Below, piece after piece: positions 13,889 through 20,047 of a stretch of DNA of 22,193 nt. How positions within the stretch are numbered: the first letter of the stretch is position 1; each line of letters opens with the position of its first letter. The DNA comes from JAIBJN01 sp035762005 (GTDB lineage: Bacteria > Actinomycetota > Thermoleophilia > Gaiellales > Gaiellaceae): positions 1 to 22,193 of the forward strand of contig DASTQA010000041.1 of assembly GCA_035762005.1 (NCBI GenBank), read 5' to 3'. A program made the position numbers and the translations under genes. The notes beneath the pieces are model-generated. The model had not been told where the DNA came from. It made no database searches and saw only the letters and a program-made list of their open reading frames with translations.

Positions 13889-14728
13889 CTAGCCAGCGGT
13901 CACGAGCGCGACGCCGACGAGCGCGACGGCGACCCCGGCCTGCTGCGCGCGGGCGATCCGCTCCCCGAGGAGGACGCGCGCGAGGATCACGGTCACGACC
14001 GGGTAGACCTGCGCCAGGACGGCGGCGACGCTCAGGAGGCTGCGGGTCGAGGCGAGGGCGAAGAGCGCGTTCCCCGCCGTGTCGAGCAGGCCGACGGCGG
14101 CGAGCGCGGGCAGGTCGGAGCCGCGGAGGGACGGGGGCCGGCGGAGCGCGAGGGTCGCCGCCGCGAGCGCCCCGAACGACGCCGTGCGCATCGCGAGCGT
14201 CGCCCACAGCGCGTCGCCCTCGCTGGCGGCGCCGAGCCCGACGAGGAGGAGGCCGAAGGAGAGGGCCGCCACGAGCGCGAGCCCGACACCGCCCGCCACG
14301 CCCCCGCGCCGGCCCCGGCTCCCCGGGTCGCGGGAGGCGAGCGCCACGCCGGCGAGCGCGAGGGCGATGCCGGCTCCCTGGAGGGACGACGGCCGCTCGC
14401 CCGTGACGAGCCCCGCGACGACGGGAACGACCGCCGCCGTCGCGGAGATCGGGGCGACGACGCTCATGCTCCCGACGGCGAGGCCACGGTAGAGGGCGGC
14501 GAGGCCGACCGCCCCGGCGAGGCCGGCCAGCGCCGCGTAGCCGAGGTAGCGCGTCGGCGGTGCGCCCTCACCGCGGACGAGGACGACGACCGCGATCGAC
14601 GCGAGGCCCGCCCCCTGCGAGACGACGAGCACGGTGAGGAGGCGGAGCCGGCGGCTCGCGAGCCCGGCGACGAAGTCGCCGAGTCCCCAGCTCAGGCTCG
14701 CCGCGAGGGCGAGCAGCGGCCCTGCCAC
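13889..14728 (-). CDS. EamA-family (DMT) transporter
   Basis: A 279-residue inner-membrane permease with two EamA repeats and about ten helices. The first begins at LLALAASLSWGLGDFVAGLA, continues through ALYRGLAVGSMSVVAPISAT and ends in LALAGVALASRDPGS. The second begins at LVAALSFGLLLVGLGAASEG and ends with AGVAVALVGVALV. The pattern of G-L-A-V-G-S-M-S-V-V-A-P-I is standard for EamA carriers. Substrate unknown. The GTG start lies 12 bases behind the Nudix gene stop on the same strand, so the two are probably co-transcribed. It is shorter than and different from the other two EamA proteins of the window. Confidence 0.9.
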   Translation of the reverse strand: MAGPLLALAASLSWGLGDFVAGLASRRLRLLTVLVVSQGAGLASIAVVVLVRGEGAPPTRYLGYAALAGLAGAVGLAALYRGLAVGSMSVVAPISATAAVVPVVAGLVTGERPSSLQGAGIALALAGVALASRDPGSRGRRGGVAGGVGLALVAALSFGLLLVGLGAASEGDALWATLAMRTASFGALAAATLALRRPPSLRGSDLPALAAVGLLDTAGNALFALASTRSLLSVAAVLAQVYPVVTVILARVLLGERIARAQQAGVAVALVGVALVTAG

Positions 14729-14740
14729 GTGGCGCCCGCG

Positions 14741-15271
14741 CTAGCCGGGATCGTCCCGGAACGCCGCGCCGACGCGCTCGAGGAGCTCGACGGTGTTGCG
14801 GAAGGCGAACTCGCTCCTGGGCGGAAGGCCGTCCGGCGGGAGCCACGCGAGCTCGGCGACGTCGTCGGCCGGCCGCGGCTCGCCGCCCACGGGCTCGGCC
14901 GCCCAGTAGAGGTTGAGCGTCGCGATGCCCTCCTCGCCGTAGGTGTCCGGGATCCCGGCGAGGAACTCGCCCACGGCGAGCTCGAGCCCCGTCTCCTCGC
15001 GGAGCTCGCGCCGCAGGGCGGCGACCGCCTCCTCCCCTTCGTCGACGAACCCGCCGAGGAGGTCCCAGAGGCCGGCGCCCGGATCGACGGCACGGCGGGC
15101 GAGGAGGATGCGCCCGTCCCCGTCACGGACGACGGCGCTCGCCGTCGGTGCCGGGTTCGCGTACTCCTCGAGGCCGCACGCGGGACAGCGCACCGCGCGC
15201 TCCCCGCGCTCGAGGCCGCTGCCGCAGCGCGGACACGTCCGCCACTCGGCGAGCTGCGCGGCGCTTGCCAT
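14741..15271 (-). CDS. Nudix hydrolase with N-terminal zinc ribbon
   Basis: A 176-residue protein. An N-terminal zinc ribbon has C13-x-x-C16 and C29-x-x-C32 (CPRCGSGLERGE and CPACGLEEYANP). The Nudix fold carries a perfect Nudix box, from G74 (GGFVDEGE) through RRELREETGLEL, with R88-E89-L90 and E92-E93 for metal binding. This layout is that of NADH pyrophosphatase-like or ADP-ribose-type Nudix enzymes, which cleave nucleoside diphosphate derivatives. The exact substrate is not readable. ATG at 15271 is chosen because the zinc ribbon follows directly and a TACGCT -10 lies seven bases ahead, giving a leaderless message. It is followed by an EamA gene in the same operon. Confidence 0.93.
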   Translation of the reverse strand: MASAAQLAEWRTCPRCGSGLERGERAVRCPACGLEEYANPAPTASAVVRDGDGRILLARRAVDPGAGLWDLLGGFVDEGEEAVAALRRELREETGLELAVGEFLAGIPDTYGEEGIATLNLYWAAEPVGGEPRPADDVAELAWLPPDGLPPRSEFAFRNTVELLERVGAAFRDDPG

Positions 15272-15284
15272 AGGATCGAGCGTA
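15271..15284. promoter_or_regulatory. Crossed divergent -10 elements (Nudix / acidic microprotein)
   Basis: TAGGAT (15271-15276, plus) lies nine bases before the ATG at 15286. TACGCT (15284-15279, minus) lies seven bases before the ATG at 15271. The start codons are only 14 bases apart, so the two promoters interlock and cannot be occupied together. Both genes would be leaderless. Confidence 0.5.
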
Positions 15285-15285
15285 T

Positions 15286-15417
15286 ATGTCCACTCCGGAG
15301 TCCCCCGAGCCCACCGAGCAGGAGCAGGACGCGCCGCTCGAGCGACGCGAGGAGGAGGACGCGCAGCGCGGCCCGGGCCACGAGGACCCGGAGGAGGCGC
15401 GAAGCGCCGACGAGTGA
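15286..15417 (+). CDS. Acidic microprotein (43 residues)
   Basis: A very small, highly charged protein starting MSTPESPEPTEQEQDAPLE and ending PEEARSADE. Nearly half of its residues are Glu, Asp or Arg, so it is probably disordered and cytoplasmic. ATG at 15286 has no Shine-Dalgarno but sits nine bases behind TAGGAT. Its TGA overlaps the GTG of the next gene (GTGA at 15414-15417), which strongly supports it as a real, translated frame coupled to that gene. Function unknown; it may be a partner or regulator of the cyclic-nucleotide-binding-like protein. Confidence 0.65.
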   Translation: MSTPESPEPTEQEQDAPLERREEEDAQRGPGHEDPEEARSADE

Positions 15418-15710
15418 GGCACCAGGCCGCGACGGTGCACGAGCTCTCCCGCGCCGCCGAGCTGGCGGTGCTTCCCGGCGAGACGCTGACGAAGCTCGCA
15501 CGGGAGCTCGAGCGCCACGAGCTCGCTCCCGGCGAGGAGCTCGACCCGGCCGGCCGCTTCGCCGTCGTGCTGGGCGGCATGCTCAGCGGCGGCGCGGGGG
15601 TGCTCCGCCCGGGGGACCGGGCGACCGGCCCGGTCCGGGCCCTCACGCCGGCCGCCGTCGCCACCTGCGAGCAGGAGGCCTACGAACGGATCGCGGCCGG
15701 CGCCTCCTGA
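15414..15710 (+). CDS. Short cyclic-nucleotide-binding-like protein
   Basis: A 98-residue protein starting MRHQAATVHELSRAAELAVL. The order of segments follows the front of a cNMP-binding domain: LPGETLTKLARELERHEL (opening helix), then APGEEL, FAVVLGGMLSG, GVLRPGD (where families have GELGPGD) and a final ALTPAAVATCEQEAYERIA like the closing strand and helix. What is missing is the phosphate-binding cassette with its GE and Arg, so it is unlikely to bind cAMP normally. No DNA-binding domain is present. It is coupled to the acidic microprotein by a GTGA overlap. The assignment rests on pattern resemblance; a fold prediction would decide it. Confidence 0.65.
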   Translation: MRHQAATVHELSRAAELAVLPGETLTKLARELERHELAPGEELDPAGRFAVVLGGMLSGGAGVLRPGDRATGPVRALTPAAVATCEQEAYERIAAGAS

Positions 15711-15717
15711 GGGAGAC

Positions 15718-15909
15718 TCAGCCGTCGCGCCGGCCGAGGCGCGAGCGGACGAAGCTCTCGGGGCTGAGGCCGCTTCGCTCGAGTCGCCGCACCGAGCTCT
15801 CGCGGCCCCACCGCTCGATCGCGCGGCCGGCGGCGCCGATGCCGCCGAGGAGCTGGAAGAAGAGCAGCCCGAACGTGTAGCCGAGGCCGATGAGGATCCA
15901 CTCGAGCAC
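15718..15909 (-). CDS. Small single-pass membrane protein
   Basis: A 63-residue protein. A membrane helix (LEWILIGLGYTFGLLFFQLL) is followed by a basic cytoplasmic-type tail (AAGRAIERWGRESSVRRLER and on to RSRLGRRDG). The positive tail suggests it stays inside. GTG at 15909 lies five bases beyond the stop of the beta-lactamase-type gene, so the two form an operon. No family is recognised; it may be a membrane partner for that hydrolase. The stop is seven bases from the convergent cNMP-like gene. Confidence 0.65.
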   Translation of the reverse strand: MLEWILIGLGYTFGLLFFQLLGGIGAAGRAIERWGRESSVRRLERSGLSPESFVRSRLGRRDG

Positions 15910-15914
15910 CGCCC

Positions 15915-16724
15915 TCAGCCTAGCTCGGCGAGGACCGCGTCGGCGAGCGGCGGCCACGCCTCGAGCGCCCACGCGTCGAACTCGCGATCGGTGAGGCACG
16001 CGCAGGCCGCGCGCGCCTCCGGGTCGACCCAGAGGAACGTGCCCGCGCCGCCGAAGTGGCCGAAGGTGCGGGGCGAGTTGCGGGCGCCCGTCCAGTGCGG
16101 GCGCTTCGCGTCCTTGAGCTCGAACCCGAGGCCCCAGTCGTTGGGCTCCTGCCGGCCGAGGCCGGGCAGGACGCCGACGAGGCCGGGGAAGGCCACCTCG
16201 GTCGCCTCGGCGAGCGTCTCGGCCGCGACGACCGTCGGCGCCAGGAGCTCGCCGCCGAGACGGGCCAGGTCGGCGAGCGGGCCGTGCAGGCCCTCGGACG
16301 GCCGGCCGCGCAGCTCCGTCCCGGAGAGGCCGAGCGGGTCGAGCACCGCCGCGCGCAGGTAGGCGCCGAACGTCATGCCGGCCCGCTCGGAGAGGACGCG
16401 GCCGAGCAGGTCGAAGCCGGCGTTCGAGTAGATGCGCCGCTCGCTCGGCCGGGCGATGGGCACGTCGCCCTCGAAGGGGAGCCCGGAGGCGTGGGCGAGC
16501 AGGTGGCGGACGGTCGCGCCCGGCGGGCCCGCCGGCTCGTCGAGGTCGAGCACGCCCTCCTCGGCCGCGACGAGGACGGCGAGCGCCGTGGAGAGCTTCG
16601 TCACCGAGGCCCAGCGGAGGACGACGTCCCCGGGCCCTCGGGTCGCGACGACGCCCGTCGGGTCGACGACGGCAACGGCGGCCGTCGGAGCCGGCCAGGA
16701 GTCGATCTGCTCGAGCGCCCTCAC
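15915..16724 (-). CDS. Serine beta-lactamase-type hydrolase (class C / esterase EstB family)
   Basis: A 269-residue protein of the beta-lactamase/penicillin-binding-protein fold (Pfam Beta-lactamase). The three expected motifs are present: S40-V-T-K43 (WASVTKLSTAL), Y99-S-N101 (RRIYSNAGFDLLGRV) and a third-strand H223-F-G-G (FGHFGGAGTFLWVDP), with HLLAHASGLP between the first two. No signal peptide is seen, so it probably works in the cytoplasm as an esterase or peptidase rather than in antibiotic resistance. It is shorter than typical AmpC enzymes. GTG at 16724 has TAGTAT 12 bases before it. It is divergent from RidA and followed by a small membrane protein. Confidence 0.9.
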   Translation of the reverse strand: MRALEQIDSWPAPTAAVAVVDPTGVVATRGPGDVVLRWASVTKLSTALAVLVAAEEGVLDLDEPAGPPGATVRHLLAHASGLPFEGDVPIARPSERRIYSNAGFDLLGRVLSERAGMTFGAYLRAAVLDPLGLSGTELRGRPSEGLHGPLADLARLGGELLAPTVVAAETLAEATEVAFPGLVGVLPGLGRQEPNDWGLGFELKDAKRPHWTGARNSPRTFGHFGGAGTFLWVDPEARAACACLTDREFDAWALEAWPPLADAVLAELG

Positions 16725-16735
16725 GGTCGGGGCGC

Positions 16736-16742
16736 GATACTA
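16736..16742. promoter_or_regulatory. Overlapping divergent -10 elements (hydrolase / RidA)
   Basis: On the minus strand TAGTAT (16742-16737) lies 12 bases before the GTG at 16724. On the plus strand GATACT (16736-16741) lies nine bases before the GTG at 16751. They occupy almost the same base pairs, a third symmetric divergent promoter in the window. The plus-strand hexamer deviates in its first base. Confidence 0.4.
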
Positions 16743-16750
16743 GTCGCGCG

Positions 16751-17143
16751 GTGGAGCGGCAGATCATCTCCTCGGGCTCGCCCTACGAGCCGATCGTCGG
16801 CTACTCGCGGGCGGTCAGGGTGGGCGACCGGGTCTTCGTCGCCGGCTCGGCGGCGATCATGGCGGACGGCGGCGACCCTCCGCCCGACTCCTACGGACAG
16901 GCCAGGCGCTGCCTCGAGATCGTCGCCGCCGCGCTCGCGCAGGCGGGCGGCTCGCTGGCCGACGTCGTGCGAACGCGCGTGTACCTCACGGACGCGGGGC
17001 AGTTCGACGGCTTCGCGAAGGCCCACGGGGAGGCGTTCTCCGAGGTGCGGCCGGCGAACACGACGGTCGTCGTCGCGGCGCTCCTCGACCCCCGCTGGCT
17101 CCTCGAGATCGAGGCCGAGGCGGTCATCGCCGCTCGAGCCTGA
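16751..17143 (+). CDS. RidA/YjgF-family protein
   Basis: A 130-residue protein of the RidA family, whose members form trimers in the cytoplasm. Active ones hydrolyse reactive enamine/imine intermediates made by PLP enzymes. Recognisable parts are ISSGSPYEPIVGYSRAVRVG at the start, VFVAGSA, the helix CLEIVAAALAQAGGSLADVV, then RTRVYLTDAGQFDGF. The closing segment is NTTVVVAALLDPRWLLEIEA, with the Arg that contacts substrate carboxylate in active members and the usual E-A-E end. GTG at 16751 has no ribosome site. Its 3' end overlaps the convergent DUF192 gene by 20 bases. Confidence 0.93.
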   Translation: MERQIISSGSPYEPIVGYSRAVRVGDRVFVAGSAAIMADGGDPPPDSYGQARRCLEIVAAALAQAGGSLADVVRTRVYLTDAGQFDGFAKAHGEAFSEVRPANTTVVVAALLDPRWLLEIEAEAVIAARA

Positions 17144-17630
17144 GGCGGTCGCCCTCCTCGACGCCCCAGCGCGCGAAGGCGCCCTGGTTCACCTCGAGCG
17201 CGCTCCGGTAGAAGACGCCGGGGTCGTAGATCTCGCACGGGTCGGTTTCGCACGGTTCCATGTCGAGGATGCGGAGGATCTCGCCGCTTCCGTCCGCGAA
17301 CGCGATCGAGAGCGGGACGAGCGTGTTCTTCATCCAGAAGCCCCCGCTCGAGTCCCTCTCGAAGAGGAAGATCATCCCGCTCTCCGCAGGCAGGGACTCG
17401 CGGTGCATGAGGCCCACCTGGCGCTCGTCGGGGTCGTCGGCGACCTCGACGGCGACCTCCACCTCGCCGCCGTCGGTCTCGATGACGACGCGCGGCCCCC
17501 GCTCCTCCCCGCTCGCCGCCGCCGGAGGGTCTCCGGCCGCGGTGGTCGACGTCCCGTCCGCGCGCTCGTCGCCGTCGCCGCCGCACGCGGCGAGGAGGAG
17601 GAGCGAGGCGAGGACGGCCGCGACGCGCAC
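17124..17630 (-). CDS. DUF192-family lipoprotein
   Basis: A 168-residue protein. The signal ends at lipobox L-A-A-C (C16), then a Ser/Thr/Ala/Glu-rich linker to about residue 45, then a DUF192 domain. VEVADDPDERQVGLMHRESL carries the core R-x-x-G-L-M-x-R motif, and GMIFLFERDSSGGFWMKNTL plus VPLSIAFADGSGEI complete the hallmark F-W-M-x-N-T-x-x-P-L. A cysteine pair C-E-T-D-P-C lies near 130. DUF192 proteins are small outer-face proteins of unknown biochemical role. GTG at 17630 has GAGGA seven bases upstream. It is downstream of the GDDK protein but separated from it by a strong hairpin. Confidence 0.9.
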   Translation of the reverse strand: MRVAAVLASLLLLAACGGDGDERADGTSTTAAGDPPAAASGEERGPRVVIETDGGEVEVAVEVADDPDERQVGLMHRESLPAESGMIFLFERDSSGGFWMKNTLVPLSIAFADGSGEILRILDMEPCETDPCEIYDPGVFYRSALEVNQGAFARWGVEEGDRLRLERR

Positions 17631-17647
17631 GGCGTCATCCTCGCAAG

Positions 17648-17671
17648 GGACGGGCCCCGGGGGGCCCGTCC
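17648..17671 (-). terminator. GC-rich hairpin between the GDDK and DUF192 genes
   Basis: GGACGGGCCCC (17648-17658) and GGGGCCCGTCC (17661-17671) form a perfect 11-base-pair stem. It lies 20 bases behind the stop of the GDDK-repeat gene on the minus strand. Without a T run it may act as an intrinsic terminator of GC-rich type or as an mRNA 3' stabiliser. It could also attenuate transcription into DUF192. Confidence 0.65.
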
Positions 17672-17690
17672 GTCGCGAGCGTGTTGCCTC

Positions 17691-18281
17691 TCAGGCCGCA
17701 GCCGGGCGGCCGTGACGCCGCGTGGCGAGCGTCGCACCGCCGAGGAGCACCAGGAGGGCGAGCGTGCTGCCGGCGCCGATGAGCCCGTCACCCCAGTCGA
17801 AGGCGCTCGGGCTGCGAACGACCTCGACGGGGACGATGCCGTAGTCCTGCGGGAGCGCGCGCCGGTAGCCGGCGAGCGTCCAGTCCCCGCCGCCCGGATT
17901 GGGCGACGTGCGCGGGAAGTCCGACACGAAGGGCACGTACGCCGGCTCCGGCAGGCCGGCCTTGTCGTCGCCGCTGACGACGATCGCCTCGGGCGCGGGC
18001 GCCGGAGGGGCGAGCACCTTGTCGTCGCCGTGCAGGACGATCGACGGGGCGGCGGGTCCTTCGACGCCGCCGAGGGCCTTGTCGTCGCCGTGGAGCACGG
18101 CCCCACGGGTCCGCCGGGGGAGGGCCTGACCGGACTCGTCGGCCGACTGAGCCGCCGTACCGTTTCCCGACCCGAATGCCGAGGCCGGGATGCCGGCCTG
18201 CGCCGCCGGCGCGACGAGCGCCGCGACGGCGAGACCGATGGCGAGCCGCCTGAGAAGGCGAATCCTTCGCCGGTTCCGCAT
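17691..18281 (-). CDS. Secreted GDDK-repeat protein with C-terminal membrane anchor
   Basis: A 196-residue protein with an Arg-rich signal peptide (RNRRRIRLLRRL, cut near AAQA). Three copies of a GDDK repeat follow (AVLHGDDKAL, IVLHGDDKVL, VVSGDDKAGL at about 61-70, 81-90 and 101-110), separated by Pro/Ala/Gly spacers. A short domain with YVPFVSDFPRTSPNPGG and GYRRALPQDYGIV comes next. The C-terminal end has FDWGDGLIGAG, a hydrophobic helix and a basic tail RRHGR. That end resembles sorting or anchoring tails: motif, helix, positive cluster. ATG at 18281 has a strong AGGAGAGG ribosome site. Function unknown; surface adhesion or ion binding by the acidic-lysine repeats are guesses. The DNA of the three repeats is also alike (CTTGTCGTCGCC). 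Confidence 0.85.
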   Translation of the reverse strand: MRNRRRIRLLRRLAIGLAVAALVAPAAQAGIPASAFGSGNGTAAQSADESGQALPRRTRGAVLHGDDKALGGVEGPAAPSIVLHGDDKVLAPPAPAPEAIVVSGDDKAGLPEPAYVPFVSDFPRTSPNPGGGDWTLAGYRRALPQDYGIVPVEVVRSPSAFDWGDGLIGAGSTLALLVLLGGATLATRRHGRPAAA

Positions 18282-18370
18282 GTTCCTCTCCTTCCTCTGA
18301 GCCAGACGCCAATCTGTGCTTTCGGTCACATGACGGGGCACGGCGGAGTTTCTTCCCTCGCGGCGGCGAG

Positions 18371-18376
18371 TAGAGT
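18371..18376 (+). promoter_or_regulatory. -10 hexamer TAGAGT of the ligase / selenoperoxiredoxin operon
   Basis: TAGAGT fits TANNNT and ends ten bases before the ATG at 18387, leaving a leader of only a few bases and no Shine-Dalgarno. The 3' genes would depend on coupled translation. Confidence 0.5.
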
Positions 18377-18386
18377 TCTCGCTCCC

Positions 18387-19586
18387 ATGAAGCAGATCTA
18401 CCCGGCCTCGATCACGGGCAAGGGATTCGCCGAGGGAGGCAGCGTGCTCGACCACAAGTTCGGGTCCTCGCCGCCCTTCACGCTCGGCGTCGAGGAGGAG
18501 TACATGCTCCTCGACCCGCAGTCGTTCGACCTCGTCCAGCACGTGGACACGGTCCTGACGGCCGCCCAGCACGGCGAGTTCGACGAGCGGGTCGGCCCGG
18601 AGCTCATGCAGTCGGTGCTCGAGATCTCGACGCCGGTGTGCAGGACGGCGGCCGACGTCGACCGCGAGCTCCGCAAGCTGCGCGGGCACGTCACGCAGGC
18701 CGCGCGGGGCCACAGCCTCCGCGTCGGGTCGGCTGGAACGCACCCCTTCAGCCTCTTCGAGCGTCAGCGGATCACCGCACGCGACCGGTACCGCAACCTC
18801 GTCGACCAGCTGCAGTACGTCGCGCGCCGCGAGCTCATCTTCGGCTGCCACGTCCACGTGGCGGTCGACGGCCCGGAGAAGGCCGTCCACGTGATGACGG
18901 CGCTCCTCGTCCACCTGCCCGAGCTGCTCGCGCTCTCGGCCAGCTCGCCGTTTTGGCGGGGCGAGCCGACCGGGCTCGCGTCGAGCCGGCAGATGGTGTT
19001 CGCCGCGTTTCCGCGCTCCGGGCCGCCGCCGCGCTTCAGCAGCTACGAGGAGTACGCGGAGGTCGTCGGCCAGCTCGAGAAGACCGGCTGCATCGCGGAC
19101 TACAGCCACATCTGGTGGGACGTCCGCCCCCACCCGCGCTTCGGGACGATCGAGGTGCGGGTCATGGACGCCGTCACCCGAGTCGAGGAGACCGTGGCGC
19201 TCGCGGCCTACGTCCAGGGGCTCGTCAAGCGCTACTCCGACCTCTACGACGCCGGCAAGGAGCTGCCGAGCTACCACCGCATCCTCGTGACCGAGAACAA
19301 GTGGCTCGGCGCCCGCTACGGGCTCGAGGCGCCGGTGATGGACCTCGCCACCGGCCGGCGCAACCGCGTCCCGGTGGCGCAGCTCGTCCGCCGGGCCCTG
19401 CGCGAGATCGAGCCGCATGCGCGCGAGCTCGGCTCCGACCGCGAGCTCGAGGGCATCCGCTCCATCCTCGCCCAGGGGAGCGGCTCCGACCGCCAGCTTC
19501 GCATCTTCAACGCCAACCGCGACATCCTCGAGGTCACGCGGGAGATCTCCGACGCCACCGAGGAGGCGCTGACGGTGGCGGCGTGA
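18387..19586 (+). CDS. Glutamate-cysteine ligase family 2 (YbdK-type carboxylate-amine ligase)
   Basis: A 399-residue ATP-dependent ligase of the GCS2 family, which joins an amino-acid carboxylate to an amine. E. coli YbdK has weak glutamate-cysteine ligase activity, while actinobacterial members include EgtA-like enzymes of thiol synthesis. Visible motifs are FTLGVEEEYMLLDP (metal and ATP site, E36-E37-E38), MQSVLEISTPVC (E79), GSAGTHPFS and LIFGCHVHVAVDG (H155, H157). IWWDVRPHPRFGTIEVRVMD and QLRIFNANRDILEVTREISD complete the fold. Length is typical. ATG at 18387 is supported by the -10. Its stop TGA overlaps the GTG of the following peroxiredoxin gene (GTGA), so both are made together. The exact amino donor is not readable. 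Confidence 0.92.
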   Translation: MKQIYPASITGKGFAEGGSVLDHKFGSSPPFTLGVEEEYMLLDPQSFDLVQHVDTVLTAAQHGEFDERVGPELMQSVLEISTPVCRTAADVDRELRKLRGHVTQAARGHSLRVGSAGTHPFSLFERQRITARDRYRNLVDQLQYVARRELIFGCHVHVAVDGPEKAVHVMTALLVHLPELLALSASSPFWRGEPTGLASSRQMVFAAFPRSGPPPRFSSYEEYAEVVGQLEKTGCIADYSHIWWDVRPHPRFGTIEVRVMDAVTRVEETVALAAYVQGLVKRYSDLYDAGKELPSYHRILVTENKWLGARYGLEAPVMDLATGRRNRVPVAQLVRRALREIEPHARELGSDRELEGIRSILAQGSGSDRQLRIFNANRDILEVTREISDATEEALTVAA

Positions 19587-20047
19587 TCGCCCCCGGCGAG
19601 CCGGTCCCCGACGCGCGCGTCTGGAGCTCGACCCGGGAGTCCGTTCGCCTCCCGGAGCTCGCGGCGGAGGGCGCGTTCCTCCTCCTCTTCTACCTCTTCG
19701 ACTGGTCGAGCACCTGAACGGACGAGCTCACGCTCCTGCGTGACAGGCGCCCGGAGTTCGACGGAGCCGGCGTGCGGGTCTTCGGCGTCTCCCGCGACAG
19801 TCCCTGGTCGCACGTCGCCTGGGCCCAGGCGCTCGATCTCGACGTCCCGCTCCTCTCCGACTGGAACGCCGAGGCCGTCCGCGGGTTCGGGGTCGCGCGG
19901 GACTACCGCGGGCTCGCCGAGGTCGCCGACCGCTCGGCCTTCCTCGTGGACGCAACCGGCATGATCCGCGGCGCATGGGGCTACGAGACCTCGGAGGTGC
20001 CCGACTTCGACGAGCTGCTCACGGCCGCCCGCTCCCTCTCGTCGTAG
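19583..20047 (+). CDS. Selenocysteine-containing 1-Cys-type peroxiredoxin (UGA recoded)
   Basis: A 154-residue redoxin when TGA at 19715-19717 is read as selenocysteine 45. GTG at 19583 overlaps the upstream stop. Sequence before and after the TGA belongs to one fold: VPDARVWSSTRESVRLPEL, then GAFLLLFYLFDWSST-U-TDEL and LLRDRRPEFDGAGVRVFGVS. RDSPWSHVAWAQALD, LLSDWNAEAVRGFGV and the conserved active-site Arg in DRSAFLVDATGMIRG (R117) follow. Family members have Cys precisely at position 45. No other Cys exists in the protein, so it would be a one-selenol peroxidase needing an outside thiol. A hairpin fitting the bacterial SECIS pattern begins 14 bases after the TGA. Alternatives are a nonsense mutation or a sequencing error; intact sequence on both sides argues against decay. 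Confidence 0.82.
19732..19750 (+). promoter_or_regulatory. Candidate bacterial SECIS hairpin
   Basis: Behind the UGA (19715-19717), GC-t-CCTG (19732-19738) pairs with CAGG-c-GC (19744-19750), leaving the loop CGTGA. The loop starts 22 bases past the UGA and has G in its second place, both inside the published bacterial SECIS consensus. CTC at 19727-19729 can pair with GAG at 19754-19756 as a lower stem. A competing 6-bp stem (TCACGC/GCGTGA, 19728-19743) lacks a loop G. Confidence 0.6.

Noticed and set aside
15915..16724. Antibiotic-resistance beta-lactamase
   Set aside because: The motifs fit the broad esterase/class C-like family. There is no signal peptide and the protein is short, so a resistance role cannot be supported.
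16056..18386. Upstream extension of the GCS2 frame to position 16056
   Set aside because: The extension crosses several real genes in other frames and shows shadow composition. The protein family starts near 18387, where a -10 element is found.
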